From Methylobacterium persicinum (GTDB taxonomy: Bacteria > Pseudomonadota > Alphaproteobacteria > Rhizobiales > Beijerinckiaceae), in contig NZ_BPQX01000042.1 of the NCBI RefSeq assembly GCF_022179525.1, forward strand, positions 25,145 through 89,144: 64,000 nucleotides of DNA, given 5' to 3'. Shown here one piece after another: positions 53,181 through 62,488 of the stretch (position 1 is the first letter of the stretch; each line of letters starts with the position of its first letter). Made by a program: the position numbers and the translations under genes. Under the pieces are notes generated by a model, which was not told the DNA's origin, ran no database searches, and saw only the letters and a list, made by a program, of their open reading frames with translations.

Positions 53181-54386
53181 TCAAGCGGGTGGCGTCCATC
53201 CGTAGACCCAGGCGTAGCGGTCCCGCATGCCCGCGGGACCGAGACGCCGCATCACCGCGTCCCTGACGAGGCTCACGACCCCGCCCGCATGGTAGGTCCG
53301 GCCGTTGGCCCGGGCCGCACGCTGGACCTGGCGGACCCGGATCTCCCGGGCCTGGGAATAGGCCTCGAGGGCCGCGGATACATCCGCTGTTTCGCCGAGG
53401 CAGTTTGCCATCACCGCCGCATCCTCGATCGCCAGGGCGGCACCCTGGGCGAGATAGGGAAGCACCGGGTGCGCAGCATCGCCGAGGAGGGCGATTCGGC
53501 CCCGGGCGAAAGGCCTGGGTGCGGTCCGGTCCGCGAGGGACCAGACCAGCCACGAATCGGGGAGGCCGAGCAATTCGCGCAGCGGCGGCGCGCAGCGCCG
53601 GAAATGGGCCCGCAGGACGGCCGGTTCGCCGAGCCGTCCCCAGCCCTTTTCGCCCACCGCCTCGGGCACGATCGCGACGACGTTGAGGAGGCTGCCGCCT
53701 CGGACCGGGTAGTGCACGACGTGCCGGCCGCGCCCGAGCCACAGGCCCGTCGCGTCGCCGGACAGGGCGTCGGGCACCGATTCCCGCGGCACCAGGGCCC
53801 GCCAAGCCGCCGCCTTGCCTGGTCGCAGTGGAGCCTCGTCGAACTGCCCCCGCAGGGCCGAACGCAGGCCGTCCGCAGCCACGACGAGGTCGAAGTCGAG
53901 GGTTTGGAGTCCGGTGCCGGCATCCGCGGTCAGGCCCACCCTCCCGGTTCCCTCCGCCACGCCCGTGACGGACCGGCCCATGAGAAGGCGGATCCGCGGC
54001 CGGGCCCGTACGGCATCGAGGAGCAATGTCTGCAGATCCGCCCGGTGGATCACGTAATAGGGCGCGCCGAAGGCCTCCCGCGCCGCCGCGCCGAGGGCGA
54101 CCCCACCGATCCGGCGGCCACTTTCCAGGGCGCGCACTTCGACGCCCGGAGGCTCGCTAGCCGCCCGGCGCAGGGCCGGCGCCAGCCCCAGGCCGGCGAG
54201 CACCCGGCTCGCATTGGGAGAGATCTGGATACCTGCGCCGACTTCACTGAAGCCGGTGCGGCGCTCCACCAACGTGACGGAATGGCCGGCGTCCGACAGT
54301 GCCAGGGCCGCCGTGAGGCCGCCGATCCCGGCACCGACGATTCCAATCTCGAGGGGCGGTCGCTGGGGGGACGATCCGGGCGACAC
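53181..54386 (-). CDS. FAD-dependent monooxygenase (salicylate hydroxylase-like)
   Basis: 401 residues of the class A flavin monooxygenases. The FAD motif IGIVGAGIGGLTAALALSDAG starts near residue 12, the DG motif is in VVAADGLRSALRGQF, and the GD motif is in ALLGDAAHPVLPYLAQGAALAIEDA. The family hydroxylates aromatic rings with NAD(P)H and oxygen. I chose GTG at 54386, just after the zinc-finger gene, over ATG 54440, which would overlap it by 37 bp. This monooxygenase and a CHCC zinc-finger gene are commonly linked in alphaproteobacteria. Its substrate is unknown. Confidence 0.88.
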   Translation of the reverse strand: MSPGSSPQRPPLEIGIVGAGIGGLTAALALSDAGHSVTLVERRTGFSEVGAGIQISPNASRVLAGLGLAPALRRAASEPPGVEVRALESGRRIGGVALGAAAREAFGAPYYVIHRADLQTLLLDAVRARPRIRLLMGRSVTGVAEGTGRVGLTADAGTGLQTLDFDLVVAADGLRSALRGQFDEAPLRPGKAAAWRALVPRESVPDALSGDATGLWLGRGRHVVHYPVRGGSLLNVVAIVPEAVGEKGWGRLGEPAVLRAHFRRCAPPLRELLGLPDSWLVWSLADRTAPRPFARGRIALLGDAAHPVLPYLAQGAALAIEDAAVMANCLGETADVSAALEAYSQAREIRVRQVQRAARANGRTYHAGGVVSLVRDAVMRRLGPAGMRDRYAWVYGWTPPA

Positions 54387-54403
54387 GGTGGTCGCGCGCC
54401 GCC

Positions 54404-54658
54404 TTAAGCCGCCGCCGCCGAATCGTCGTGCCAGACGCATTCGGCCGGCTCAGCCATGCCGGCGCCGAGTTCCGGCCGGTAGCGGTAAAGTGTCGAGCAG
54501 TACTGGCAGATGATTTCGTTGTCCGCGCCCATGTCCAGGAACACGTGCGGGTGATCGAACGGCGGCAACGCGCCGATGCACATGAACTCCTTCGCCCCGA
54601 CCGCGATGGCCGGCACTCCGGGCTCGTTGTGGAAATGCGGTACCGCCTTGCCTGCCAT
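54404..54658 (-). CDS. CHCC-type zinc-finger protein (NDUFS6-like)
   Basis: 84 residues with the zinc-binding pattern of the zf-CHCC family: C in EFMCIGALPPFDHPHVFLDMG and ICQYCSTLYRY, whose H and three C ligands are as in the NDUFS6 subunit of complex I. The bacterial family is found beside FAD monooxygenase or complex I genes. The ATG at 54658 gives a normal family length; the longer frame to 54850 is arginine-rich shadow. The next gene begins 17 bp downstream. Confidence 0.85.
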   Translation of the reverse strand: MAGKAVPHFHNEPGVPAIAVGAKEFMCIGALPPFDHPHVFLDMGADNEIICQYCSTLYRYRPELGAGMAEPAECVWHDDSAAAA

Positions 54659-54879
54659 CCGGCCCTCGCCCGCCCCGACCCCGGGGCATGTCCGACCGCG
54701 CTTATGCCGCCCCCGCCCCCGGCCGCGCAAGGGAGGCGGGCGAGGAGCTTCGGTTCCCGGTACCGCAGGCAGGACATGCCGCGGCGGCTTCCACCGTACA
54801 CCGCGGCGCTTGGCCTGCAGGCCGGGGCACCGTACATAGACGCGAGCCACCCCAAGACGATGCCGTCCAGATACCCCCG

Positions 54880-55707
54880 ATGATGCAGCAGGAACAGGCG
54901 AGCGCCCAGGCGCGCCGCGCGCCGGAGCCGCCGATCCACGGCCCCGAGGATTTCGCAGGCATGCGCCGGGCCGGCCGCCTGACGGCCGAGGCCCTCGACC
55001 TCCTCATGGAGGCGACCCAGCCCGGCGTCACGACCGACGCCCTCGACAAACTCGCCTTCGAGTTCGCCATGGACCACGGCGCCTATCCGGCGTCGCTGTT
55101 CTACCGGGGCTATCCAAAGTCGATCTGCACATCGATCAACCACGTGGTGTGCCACGGCATTCCCAACGACAAGCCGTTGCGCGAGGGGGATATCATCAAC
55201 CTCGACATCTGCCTGATTCTGGATGGATGGCACGGTGATTCAAGCCGCATGGCCTATGTCGGTGAGGTGCCGCGCAAGGCTCAGCGCCTGTGCGAGATCA
55301 CCTACGAGGCCCTGATGCGCGGCATCGCGGCGGTGAAGCCGGGGGGCTCGACGAACGACATCGGCCGGGCGATCCAGACCTTTGCTGAAGCGGAACGTTG
55401 CTCGGTGGTCCGAGACTTCTGCGGCCACGGCCTCGGGCGAGTTTATCACGACGCTCCGACGATCCTGCACTACGTCGAGGCGAGTTACGACGTGCCGCTC
55501 AAGCCCGGACAGTTCTTCACCATCGAGCCGATGATCAATCTCGGCCGTCCCGCGGTGAAGGTGCTCGGCGATGGGTGGACCGCCGTCACCCGGGACCGGT
55601 CCCTCTCGGCACAGTTCGAGCACACCGTGGCCGTGACCGAGACCGGCGTGGAGATCTTCACCGTCTCACCCAAGGGCCTTCACCAGCCGGTCAACCCGGC
55701 GCCCTGA
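54880..55707 (+). CDS. map: Methionine aminopeptidase, type I
   Basis: It removes the initiator methionine from new proteins. The metal ligands are in [23 protein letters not shown] (two Asp), [15 protein letters not shown] (His), [11 protein letters not shown] (Glu) and [13 protein letters not shown] (Glu), and [17 protein letters not shown] carries the substrate-side His. The core of about 250 residues fits type I enzymes. The ATG at 54880 (MMQQEQ) is the start; the upstream frame to 54688 overlaps the zinc-finger gene promoter region. radC follows 8 bp after its stop, a neighbour pair also seen elsewhere in Rhizobiales. Confidence 0.96.
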   Translation: MMQQEQASAQARRAPEPPIHGPEDFAGMRRAGRLTAEALDLLMEATQPGVTTDALDKLAFEFAMDHGAYPASLFYRGYPKSICTSINHVVCHGIPNDKPLREGDIINLDICLILDGWHGDSSRMAYVGEVPRKAQRLCEITYEALMRGIAAVKPGGSTNDIGRAIQTFAEAERCSVVRDFCGHGLGRVYHDAPTILHYVEASYDVPLKPGQFFTIEPMINLGRPAVKVLGDGWTAVTRDRSLSAQFEHTVAVTETGVEIFTVSPKGLHQPVNPAP

Positions 55708-55715
55708 GTCCAGCG

Positions 55716-56465
55716 GTGGCGCGTTCGCCGTCTCCGCCCCGTCCCGGCTTCTTCGCCGAGGGGGCGGTCCCACCGCCCTCCCCCGCCGCGGAAGAACCCC
55801 ATTATCTCGGCCACCGGGACCGCCTCCGCGAGAAGTTCGCGGAGGCCGGAGGCGACGCCCTGCCCGATTACGAACTGCTCGAACTGGTGCTCTTCCGGTC
55901 GATCCCCCGCCGGGACGTGAAGCCCCTGGCCAAGGCCCTGATCCGCCGCTTTGGAAGCTTCGCGGAGGTACTCGGGGCAGAGCGAGCCCGCCTGCTGGAA
56001 GTCGAGGGTATTGGGCCGGGCGTCGTCACTGACCTCAAGCTCGTCGAGGCCGCCGGTCGCCGCCTCGCCCGCGGCGAGATCCTTGAGCGCGACGTCCTTA
56101 CTTCCTGGAGCGCCCTGTCCGACTACCTCCGCGCCACCATGGCCTTCGCGCCGCGGGAGGAATTCCGCATCCTGTTCCTGGACAAGCGGAACCACCTCAT
56201 TGCCGACGAGGTGCAGGGGCGGGGCACGGTCGATCACACGCCTGTCTATCCCCGGGAGGTCGCCCGCCGGGCCCTCGAACTCTCGGCGACCGCGATCATC
56301 CTCGCGCATAACCACCCTTCGGGGGATCCGAAACCCTCGGCGGCGGACATCGCGATGACCCGGGAGATCGTCTCCGTCCTGGCGCCACTGCAGATTGTCG
56401 TGCACGATCACGTCATCATGGGACGTCACGGGCATGCCAGCCTGAAAGGGATGAAGTTGTTCTAA
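55716..56465 (+). CDS. radC: RadC-family protein (UPF0758, JAB domain)
   Basis: 249 residues. An N-terminal helix-hairpin-helix part ([11 protein letters not shown]-like region and [23 protein letters not shown]) precedes a JAB/MPN metalloprotease-like domain with the ligands in [25 protein letters not shown] (HxHPSG...SxxD). [18 protein letters not shown] and [19 protein letters not shown] are the other family blocks. The historic DNA-repair role in E. coli has been withdrawn, so the function is unknown. The GTG at 55716 gives the family length. Confidence 0.93.
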   Translation: MARSPSPPRPGFFAEGAVPPPSPAAEEPHYLGHRDRLREKFAEAGGDALPDYELLELVLFRSIPRRDVKPLAKALIRRFGSFAEVLGAERARLLEVEGIGPGVVTDLKLVEAAGRRLARGEILERDVLTSWSALSDYLRATMAFAPREEFRILFLDKRNHLIADEVQGRGTVDHTPVYPREVARRALELSATAIILAHNHPSGDPKPSAADIAMTREIVSVLAPLQIVVHDHVIMGRHGHASLKGMKLF

Positions 56466-56562
56466 AGGGCACTCCCCCTGGCAACACGGCCGGCGCCCCC
56501 TACGCTTAAGCCGATGGCGCGTCTCTTGCCTTGAGAGCGGGAGCGTGAGGGAGACGAAACAC

Positions 56563-57999
56563 ATGGCTGTCGCGGCCTTCGACGAGATGACCGGCTTGGG
56601 CGGCATTGCGGATCAGGCCACCCTCCGCGAGGCCTATGGACGGCTGAAGGCGTGGCTGGAGACGACGCCGCCGGAGCATTTCAACACCCGCCGGAGCCAG
56701 GCCGAACTCCTGTTCCGCCGGATCGGCATCACCTTCGCCGTTTACGGCGACACGGAGTCGACCGAGCGTCTCATCCCCTTCGACATCATCCCGCGGGTCA
56801 TCACCCGGCCGGAATGGAATTTTTTGGAGCGGGGCCTCAAACAGCGGGTCACGGCCCTGAATCTGTTCCTGAAGGACGTCTACGGCGCCCAGGAATGCAT
56901 CAAGGCCGGCATCATCCCCGCCGACCTCGTCTACCGAAACGCCCATTACCGTATGGAAATGCGCAACTTCCGGGTGCCGCACGACCTGTATGTCCACGTG
57001 GCCGGCATCGACATCGTCCGGACCGGCGAGAAGGACTTTTTTGTTCTCGAGGACAACGCGCGCATCCCCTCGGGCGTATCCTACATGCTGGAGAACCGCG
57101 AGGTGATGCTCCGGCTGTTCCCGGATTTGTTCTCGAAACACCGGGTCGCGCCGGTGGAGAACTACCCGGACGCCCTCCTGGCGACCCTGCGCAGCCTTGC
57201 CCCGGCGTCGGCGACCCGCGACCCGACTGTGGTTCTGCTGACCCCCGGACGGTTCAACTCGGCCTTCTACGAACACTCGTTCCTGGCCGACAAGCTCGGC
57301 GTCGAACTGGTGGAGGCGTCCGACCTCTTTACCAAGGACGATGTGGTGTACATGCGCACCACCGAGGGGCCGCGGCGGGTCGATGTGATCTACCGCCGTC
57401 TCGACGACGATTACCTCGATCCCCTCGTCTTCCGCCCGGATTCGGTCCTCGGCGTGCCGGGGATCATGAATGCCTACGAGCGGGGATCGGTGACGCTGGC
57501 GAACGCAGTCGGGACCGGCGTCTCCGACGATAAGGCGGTCTATAGCTACATGCCGGAGATTGTGAAGTTCTTCACCGGCGAGGAGCCGATCCTGCACAAC
57601 GTCCCGACCTATCGCTGCCGCGAGAAGGACTCCTTGTCCTACGTGATGGACAACCTGTCCGAACTGGTGGTGAAGGAGGTCAACGGGTCCGGGGGCTACG
57701 GCATGCTGGTCGGCCCCCATGCGAGCAAGCGAGAGATCGACGACTTCTCCAAGAAGTTGCGCCATTCGCCGGACGGGTTCATCGCCCAGCCCACCCTGTC
57801 ACTCTCGACCTGCCCCACCTTTGTGGCCTCCGGGGTCGCCCCCCGCCACGTCGATCTGCGGCCCTTCGTGCTATGCGGGGCGGACGAGATTCGCATCGTC
57901 CCCGGCGGCCTGACGCGGGTCGCCCTGAAGGAGGGATCACTGGTGGTGAATTCCAGCCAGGGCGGGGGCACGAAGGACACCTGGGTGCTCGACGCCTGA
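56563..57999 (+). CDS. Circularly permuted ATP-grasp protein (Anbu operon)
   Basis: 478 residues of the circularly permuted ATP-grasp type 2 family (DUF404/DUF407). Conserved blocks include ITFAVYGDTESTERLIPFDIIPRVI, EWNFLERGLKQRVTALNLFLKDVYG, FVLEDNARIPSGVSYMLENR and SELVVKEVNGSGGYGMLVGP, which holds ATP-binding residues. Proteins of this family are predicted to form amide bonds or to act as peptide ligases. The ATG at 56563 has GGGAG 9 bp upstream. It is the first gene of a four-gene set with alpha-E, transglutaminase-like and Anbu proteins, a conserved operon whose product is unknown. Confidence 0.93.
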   Translation: MAVAAFDEMTGLGGIADQATLREAYGRLKAWLETTPPEHFNTRRSQAELLFRRIGITFAVYGDTESTERLIPFDIIPRVITRPEWNFLERGLKQRVTALNLFLKDVYGAQECIKAGIIPADLVYRNAHYRMEMRNFRVPHDLYVHVAGIDIVRTGEKDFFVLEDNARIPSGVSYMLENREVMLRLFPDLFSKHRVAPVENYPDALLATLRSLAPASATRDPTVVLLTPGRFNSAFYEHSFLADKLGVELVEASDLFTKDDVVYMRTTEGPRRVDVIYRRLDDDYLDPLVFRPDSVLGVPGIMNAYERGSVTLANAVGTGVSDDKAVYSYMPEIVKFFTGEEPILHNVPTYRCREKDSLSYVMDNLSELVVKEVNGSGGYGMLVGPHASKREIDDFSKKLRHSPDGFIAQPTLSLSTCPTFVASGVAPRHVDLRPFVLCGADEIRIVPGGLTRVALKEGSLVVNSSQGGGTKDTWVLDA

Positions 58000-58057
58000 C
58001 CGCCGATTTCCGCCAAGCCGCGCAGGCCCCTTTGGGCCGGGACGATCGAGCCGCACA

Positions 58058-59005
58058 ATGCTTTCCAGGACTGCCGACAACCTCTACTGGCTTTCGCGCT
58101 ACGTCGAACGCGCCGACTTCGTCGCGCGCATCCTCGATGCCGCGCACCGCCTCGCCGCCCTGCCGTCCAGTTACGGCGGAGGTGAGAGCAACGAGTGGGA
58201 ATCGGCCCTTCGCTCAGCGGGCGATCCGGACCTGTTCAAGCCCCATTACAGCGTCGTGAACGCCGACACCGTCTGCGACTTCCTCGCGTTCAGTCCGCAC
58301 AATCCCTCCTCGATCCGCTCCTGCATCGAGGCCGCCCGGGAGAACGCCCGCTCCGTCCGCACGGCGCTCACCACCGAGATGTGGGACGCCATCAACGGGG
58401 CATGGCTCGAACTGCGCAGCTATGCCGGGCGCGAACTCAACCGTGACGAGTTCGGCCGCTTCCTCGACTGGGTGAAGACGGTGTCGCTGACCTATGACGG
58501 CTCGGCCTTCCGCACGATGCTGCGGAACGACGCCTTCTGGTTCACGCGGCTCGGCACGGCCATCGAACGGGCCGACAACACCGCCCGCATCCTCGACGTG
58601 AAATACCAGATCCTGCTGCCTCACGATGAGCGGATCGGCGGGAGCCTCGACTACTTCCAGTGGACGACCATCCTGCGCGAAGTCTCCGCGCTCACGGCCT
58701 ATCACTGGGTCTACCGGGAGAGCGTGAAGCCGCTGCTCGTGGCCGACCTGCTGATCCTCAACAAGCAGATGCCGCGTTCCTTCGCCAACTGCTACGGTGT
58801 CATCGTCGAATATCTCGACCTCATCGCCGACGCCTACGGGCGGCGGGGACCGAGCCAGCGGCTTGCCGGCAACCTCCTGGCGAAGCTCGAGAGCGAAGAC
58901 ATCGATCGCATCTTCTCGACGGGGCTCCACGAATTCGTGGAAGCCTTCATCGCGCAGAACAACGATGTAGGCGAGGCGATCGCCAGGCAGTATCTCGTCG
59001 GCTGA
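58058..59005 (+). CDS. Alpha-E (DUF403) domain protein
   Basis: 315 residues, all helical. MLSRTADNLYWLSRYVERADF is the fixed start of the family, repeated in part at AFWFTRLGTAIERADNTARILDVKY, which shows an internal duplication. Conserved glutamates and arginines in these helices gave the alpha-E name; they may bind an ATP-grasp product or help transfer it. The gene begins 58 bp after the ATP-grasp gene and always accompanies it in genomes with this operon. No biochemical role is established. Confidence 0.94.
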   Translation: MLSRTADNLYWLSRYVERADFVARILDAAHRLAALPSSYGGGESNEWESALRSAGDPDLFKPHYSVVNADTVCDFLAFSPHNPSSIRSCIEAARENARSVRTALTTEMWDAINGAWLELRSYAGRELNRDEFGRFLDWVKTVSLTYDGSAFRTMLRNDAFWFTRLGTAIERADNTARILDVKYQILLPHDERIGGSLDYFQWTTILREVSALTAYHWVYRESVKPLLVADLLILNKQMPRSFANCYGVIVEYLDLIADAYGRRGPSQRLAGNLLAKLESEDIDRIFSTGLHEFVEAFIAQNNDVGEAIARQYLVG

Positions 59006-59052
59006 CCCCGGCGGCGCCGGGTGTCGATCCAACATACAGGCGGGAACGGCGC

Positions 59053-59877
59053 ATGCGCATCCGCGTGGTCCATGAGACCAGCTACACCTACGATCAGCCG
59101 GCACGGGGCCTGATCCAGATCCTGCGTCTGACGCCGCGCGATCATGACGGGCAATATGTCCGCCGCTGGCGCATCGACACGTCGGTGGATGGACGCCTGA
59201 CCGCCCGGGAGGACGGCTTCGGCAACATCGCCCACTGGTTCACGCCCGACGAACCGGCCAGCGCCCTCCTCATCCGCGTGACCGGCGAAGCTGATACGGA
59301 AGACACCCACGGCGTCGTGCGGGGCGCCGTCGAGCGGCTGCCCGATCTCTTCTACCTCCGCGACACGGATTTCTGCGCCGCGAGCACTGAGATCCAAGCC
59401 CTCGCCGTAAATGCGTCCAAGGGGGCGGGCGACACGCTCACTGTGCTGCATCGCCTGATGGAGGCGGTGCATGGGTCGGTGCGTTTCGAGGCCGGGCCCG
59501 CGACGGCAGCCGTACCGGCCGCGAAGGCGTTGGCCGCCGGCTGCGGCAATTCCCAGGACATTGCCCATGTCTTCATCGCGGCGGCCCGCCATCTCGGCAT
59601 CCCCGCCCGCTACGTGGCGGGTTATCGGGCCCGGGACGACGGCGAGGCCGAGGTCGAGGCGCCCCATGGCTGGGCCGAGGCCCTGGTGGCCGATCTCGGC
59701 TGGGTGGCCTTCGACGCGGTCCACGAGGTGAGCCCGTCCGACCAGTACATCCGCCTCGCCATGGGTCTCGATTACCTCGGTGCGGCTCCGATCCGCGGCA
59801 GCCGCGTCGGCGGGGGCACCGAGACGCTGGACGTGAAGCTCCGTGTCGAGCAAGGCAAGGCGGCCGTTCAATGCTAA
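59053..59877 (+). CDS. Transglutaminase-like protein with Ser in place of catalytic Cys
   Basis: 274 residues. The N-terminal beta domain (MRIRVVHETSYTYDQPARGLIQILRLTPRDH) is typical of transglutaminase-like proteins in this operon. The core has GNSQDIAHVFIAAARHLGIPARYVAGY, where the usual motif is GxCxDxAH; here the nucleophile position is Ser167. The partners are present: His205 in PHGWAEALV and Asp221 in VAFDAVH. A cysteine exists three residues earlier (Cys164 in AGCGN) but not at the canonical site. It may be a serine peptidase-like variant, a pseudoenzyme, or the true active family subtype. It lies 47 bp after the alpha-E gene and 28 bp before Anbu. Confidence 0.9.
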   Translation: MRIRVVHETSYTYDQPARGLIQILRLTPRDHDGQYVRRWRIDTSVDGRLTAREDGFGNIAHWFTPDEPASALLIRVTGEADTEDTHGVVRGAVERLPDLFYLRDTDFCAASTEIQALAVNASKGAGDTLTVLHRLMEAVHGSVRFEAGPATAAVPAAKALAAGCGNSQDIAHVFIAAARHLGIPARYVAGYRARDDGEAEVEAPHGWAEALVADLGWVAFDAVHEVSPSDQYIRLAMGLDYLGAAPIRGSRVGGGTETLDVKLRVEQGKAAVQC

Positions 59878-59905
59878 GCACGCTGTGCGCCGGAATGCCC
59901 AGACC

Positions 59906-60652
59906 ATGACCTATTGCGTCGGTGTCCTTGTCGAGGAAGGGCTCGTGATGGTCGCCGATACCCGCACCAATGCGGGGCTCGACGACATCTCGACCTATCG
60001 CAAGCTCCACCACTTCAACGTGCCCGGTGAGCGGGTGATGATGCTGGCCTCGGCCGGCAACCTCTCCATCACGCAATCGGTGCTGAGTCTTCTACAGGAG
60101 GGCGTACCGGGTGAGGAGGGCGAGCCGGCCCAGCGCCTGATCGAGGCGCCGACCATGTTCCAGGCGGCTCAGCTCATCGGGCGGGCGATCCGGCGGGTGC
60201 GGACCATCGAGCAGAAGGGCTTCGAGGCGGCCAGCATCCGCTTCTCGATCTCGCTGCTGTTCGGCGGCCAGATCGGCGACGAGCCGATGCGACTATTCCT
60301 GATCTACTCGGCCGGCAACTTCATCGAGTGCAGCACCGACGCGCCTTTCCTTCAAATCGGCGAGCACAAGTACGGCAAGCCGATCCTCGACCGCGCCGTG
60401 AAGTTCGAGACCGATCTCTATGACGCGCTGAAGGTGGGTCTCGTCTCGATGGACTCGACCATGCGTTCGAATCTCGGCGTCGGCCTGCCGATCGACATCG
60501 CGCTGGCACGCCGCAACGCCCTCCACCTGGAAGTGAACCACCGGATCGAGGCCGGCGAAGGCTACTTCCACGATCTGCGCGAGCGCTGGTCCGCCGCTCT
60601 CCGCGCCGCGCACCGTGCGATCCCCCGCCCGCCCTACGGGCCGGCGGCGTAG
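59906..60652 (+). CDS. Anbu, proteasome/HslV-like peptidase
   Basis: 248 residues of the Anbu (ancestral beta subunit) family, Ntn hydrolases related to HslV and proteasome beta. After Met removal the catalytic residue is Thr2 in MTYCVGVLVEEGLVMVADTRTNAG, with Asp18 and Lys33 (STYRKLHHF) completing the proteasome-type active site. No propeptide precedes the threonine. Structures of Anbu from other bacteria show open helical or large ring assemblies, and no unfoldase partner is coded here. The start is the ATG at 59906; the longer frame from 59843 would bury the threonine. It ends the four-gene operon. Confidence 0.94.
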   Translation: MTYCVGVLVEEGLVMVADTRTNAGLDDISTYRKLHHFNVPGERVMMLASAGNLSITQSVLSLLQEGVPGEEGEPAQRLIEAPTMFQAAQLIGRAIRRVRTIEQKGFEAASIRFSISLLFGGQIGDEPMRLFLIYSAGNFIECSTDAPFLQIGEHKYGKPILDRAVKFETDLYDALKVGLVSMDSTMRSNLGVGLPIDIALARRNALHLEVNHRIEAGEGYFHDLRERWSAALRAAHRAIPRPPYGPAA

Positions 60653-60746
60653 GTTAGAAAGTGCGCTCCACTCGCCGGCCTGGAAACGAGGCGCAGCCGG
60701 GGGTGAGGGGGCCCTGACGGTGTCCCGCCCCTGGGAAGCCTCGTTG

Positions 60747-60840
60747 CCGTCATTGCGAACGCAGTGAAGCAATCCAGGGCAGCGGGCCGCCTCAGAATGT
60801 GGCGTTTCCCTGGATTGCTTCGCTCCGCTCGCAATGACGG
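60747..60840. repeat. Double-palindrome intergenic repeat, copy 4
   Basis: Begins CCGTCATTGCGAACGCAGTG and ends CTCCGCTCGCAATGACGG. It is placed between the converging Anbu and thiE genes, 6 bp from the thiE stop. The left arm carries two changes compared with copy 1. Confidence 0.85.
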
Positions 60841-60845
60841 TGTGG

Positions 60846-61475
60846 TCATTTGGGACTTGCCGCGGCGTCCCATCCCGCGAGCAACCCCCGCACCGCCCGT
60901 GCGGGATCGTCTGCCCGCATCACCCCGCCCATCACCGCGAAACCGGCTGCGCCGGCCGTTCGGCACGGGGCGAGCGTGCCCTCCCCGATCCCGCCCAGCG
61001 CGACGACCGGCAGGCCGACGCGGGCTGCGATAGTGATCGCTTCGAGCCCAAGGGCCGGACCGTAGCCGGGCTTGCTGGCCGTAGGGAAGATCGGGCTCAG
61101 CGTCACGTAATCCGCACCCGCCGCAGCGGCGGCCTCGACGTCCCTCAGGCTGTGGGCCGACACGCCGATCAGCCCGGCGCCGAGCCGGTCCCGGGCCCGC
61201 GCGACGGCGTCCGATCCGCCGGGCAGGTGAATGCCGTTCGCCCCGAGGGCCGCCGCCAGGGTGATGTCTCCGCCGACCGTCAGGACCCCGCCAGCCGCCC
61301 GCACCTCAGCTGCCACAGCCTCGCCAAGGCGGCGGCGTTCGTCTTCGGGCAGGTCCCGGTCGCGGAACCAGATCCAGCGCCCGCCCCCCGCAAGCACCGC
61401 CCGAACCGTCTCCGCCAAGGGTCGGGCATGGCCGTGGCGGTCCGTCACCGCCATCAGCGGCGACGGCAGGCTCAC
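60846..61475 (-). CDS. thiE: Thiamine-phosphate synthase
   Basis: It joins the pyrimidine (HMP-PP) and thiazole phosphate parts of thiamine. The 209-residue TIM barrel has [18 protein letters not shown] near residue 34, [55 protein letters not shown] and [14 protein letters not shown], all ThiE signatures. The last residues carry the Met-Gly-Gly-Val phosphate site ([13 protein letters not shown]). The start overlaps the thiG stop by 4 bp. It is the last gene of thiOSGE. Confidence 0.94.
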   Translation of the reverse strand: MSLPSPLMAVTDRHGHARPLAETVRAVLAGGGRWIWFRDRDLPEDERRRLGEAVAAEVRAAGGVLTVGGDITLAAALGANGIHLPGGSDAVARARDRLGAGLIGVSAHSLRDVEAAAAAGADYVTLSPIFPTASKPGYGPALGLEAITIAARVGLPVVALGGIGEGTLAPCRTAGAAGFAVMGGVMRADDPARAVRGLLAGWDAAASPK

Positions 61476-62272
61476 GAGCCGACAAGACCAAGCTGCGGGC
61501 TCGACGGCTCTGCCCGGCCCCGGCGTGGAATGCGCCCGGCGAGGAAGGCATCACGGCCCGCCTCGACGGCGCGGGCCATGGCGCGGGCCATCCGCACCGG
61601 ATCGTCGGCCTTCGCCACCGCCGTGTTCACGAGGCAGGCCGCCGCGCCGAGTTCCATGGCGACCACCGCATCGGAAGCGGTGCCGATCCCGGCATCCACG
61701 ATCACCGGCACTCCGGCCCGCCGGCAGATCAGCTCGATGTTGGCCGGGTTGGCGACGCCCATCCCCGAGCCGATCAGGGAGCCCATCGGCATGACCGCGG
61801 CACAGCCGATGTCTTCCAGCCGCCGGCAGACGATGGGATCGTCGTTGCAATAGGGCAGGACGGTGAAACCTTCATCCACGAGGTGCCGGCAGGCGTCGAT
61901 CAGTTCGGCCACGTCGGGATACAGGGTTTCCCGGTCACCGATCACCTCGACCTTGATCCAGGTCGTGTCGAGCGCCTCGCGGGCGAGTTCGGCGGTCATG
62001 ATCGCATCGCGGGCTGTCTCGCAGCCGGCCGTGTTGGGAAGGAACCGACAGCCCTTCAGCAGGCTCACCGTGTCCGAGCCATGGCCGCGCAGCGAAACCC
62101 GGCGGATCGAGGCCGTGACGACCTCGGCCTCCGACGCCTCGACGGCGTCGCGCATGATCGACTGTGTCGGATAGCCGGCGGTGCCCAGGAACAGCCGGGA
62201 GCTCAGGCGCACCCCGGCAATGACCAAAGCGTCGTCGTCTTCTGGGTGAAGGGGAGTGACGGTGCTGTCCAT
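61472..62272 (-). CDS. thiG: Thiazole synthase
   Basis: It builds the thiazole phosphate from DXP, ThiS thiocarboxylate and dehydroglycine (from ThiO in aerobes). The 266-residue barrel has [61 protein letters not shown] with the Schiff-base Lys, [18 protein letters not shown] and [29 protein letters not shown]. The start lies 3 bp after the thiS stop and the stop overlaps thiE, so the genes are translationally coupled. Confidence 0.95.
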   Translation of the reverse strand: MDSTVTPLHPEDDDALVIAGVRLSSRLFLGTAGYPTQSIMRDAVEASEAEVVTASIRRVSLRGHGSDTVSLLKGCRFLPNTAGCETARDAIMTAELAREALDTTWIKVEVIGDRETLYPDVAELIDACRHLVDEGFTVLPYCNDDPIVCRRLEDIGCAAVMPMGSLIGSGMGVANPANIELICRRAGVPVIVDAGIGTASDAVVAMELGAAACLVNTAVAKADDPVRMARAMARAVEAGRDAFLAGRIPRRGRAEPSSPQLGLVGS

Positions 62273-62275
62273 GCT

Positions 62276-62488
62276 CTAGCCTCCCTGCATGGCGCGGACG
62301 ATCTCGATCCGGTCGCCCGCTGTGATGACGGTCTCGGCCCAGTCCTTGCGCCGTAGGACCTGACCGTTGAGGGCGATGGCGATGCCTTGCGTCTCCACGA
62401 TGCCGGTCTCCTCGGCCTCGATACGGAACAGGGCATCCACGGTGTTGGCTTCGCTGTCCCGGGGCTCGCCGTTGACGAAGAGCTTCAT
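62276..62488 (-). CDS. thiS: Sulfur-carrier protein ThiS
   Basis: 70 residues of beta-grasp ubiquitin-like fold: MKLFVNGEPRDSEANTVDAL, then AIALNGQVLRRKDWAETVITAGDRIEIVRAM and the required C-terminal Gly-Gly. The terminal glycine is activated to a thiocarboxylate by ThiF, whose gene is not in this window. The start overlaps the thiO stop by 4 bp. Confidence 0.94.
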   Translation of the reverse strand: MKLFVNGEPRDSEANTVDALFRIEAEETGIVETQGIAIALNGQVLRRKDWAETVITAGDRIEIVRAMQGG

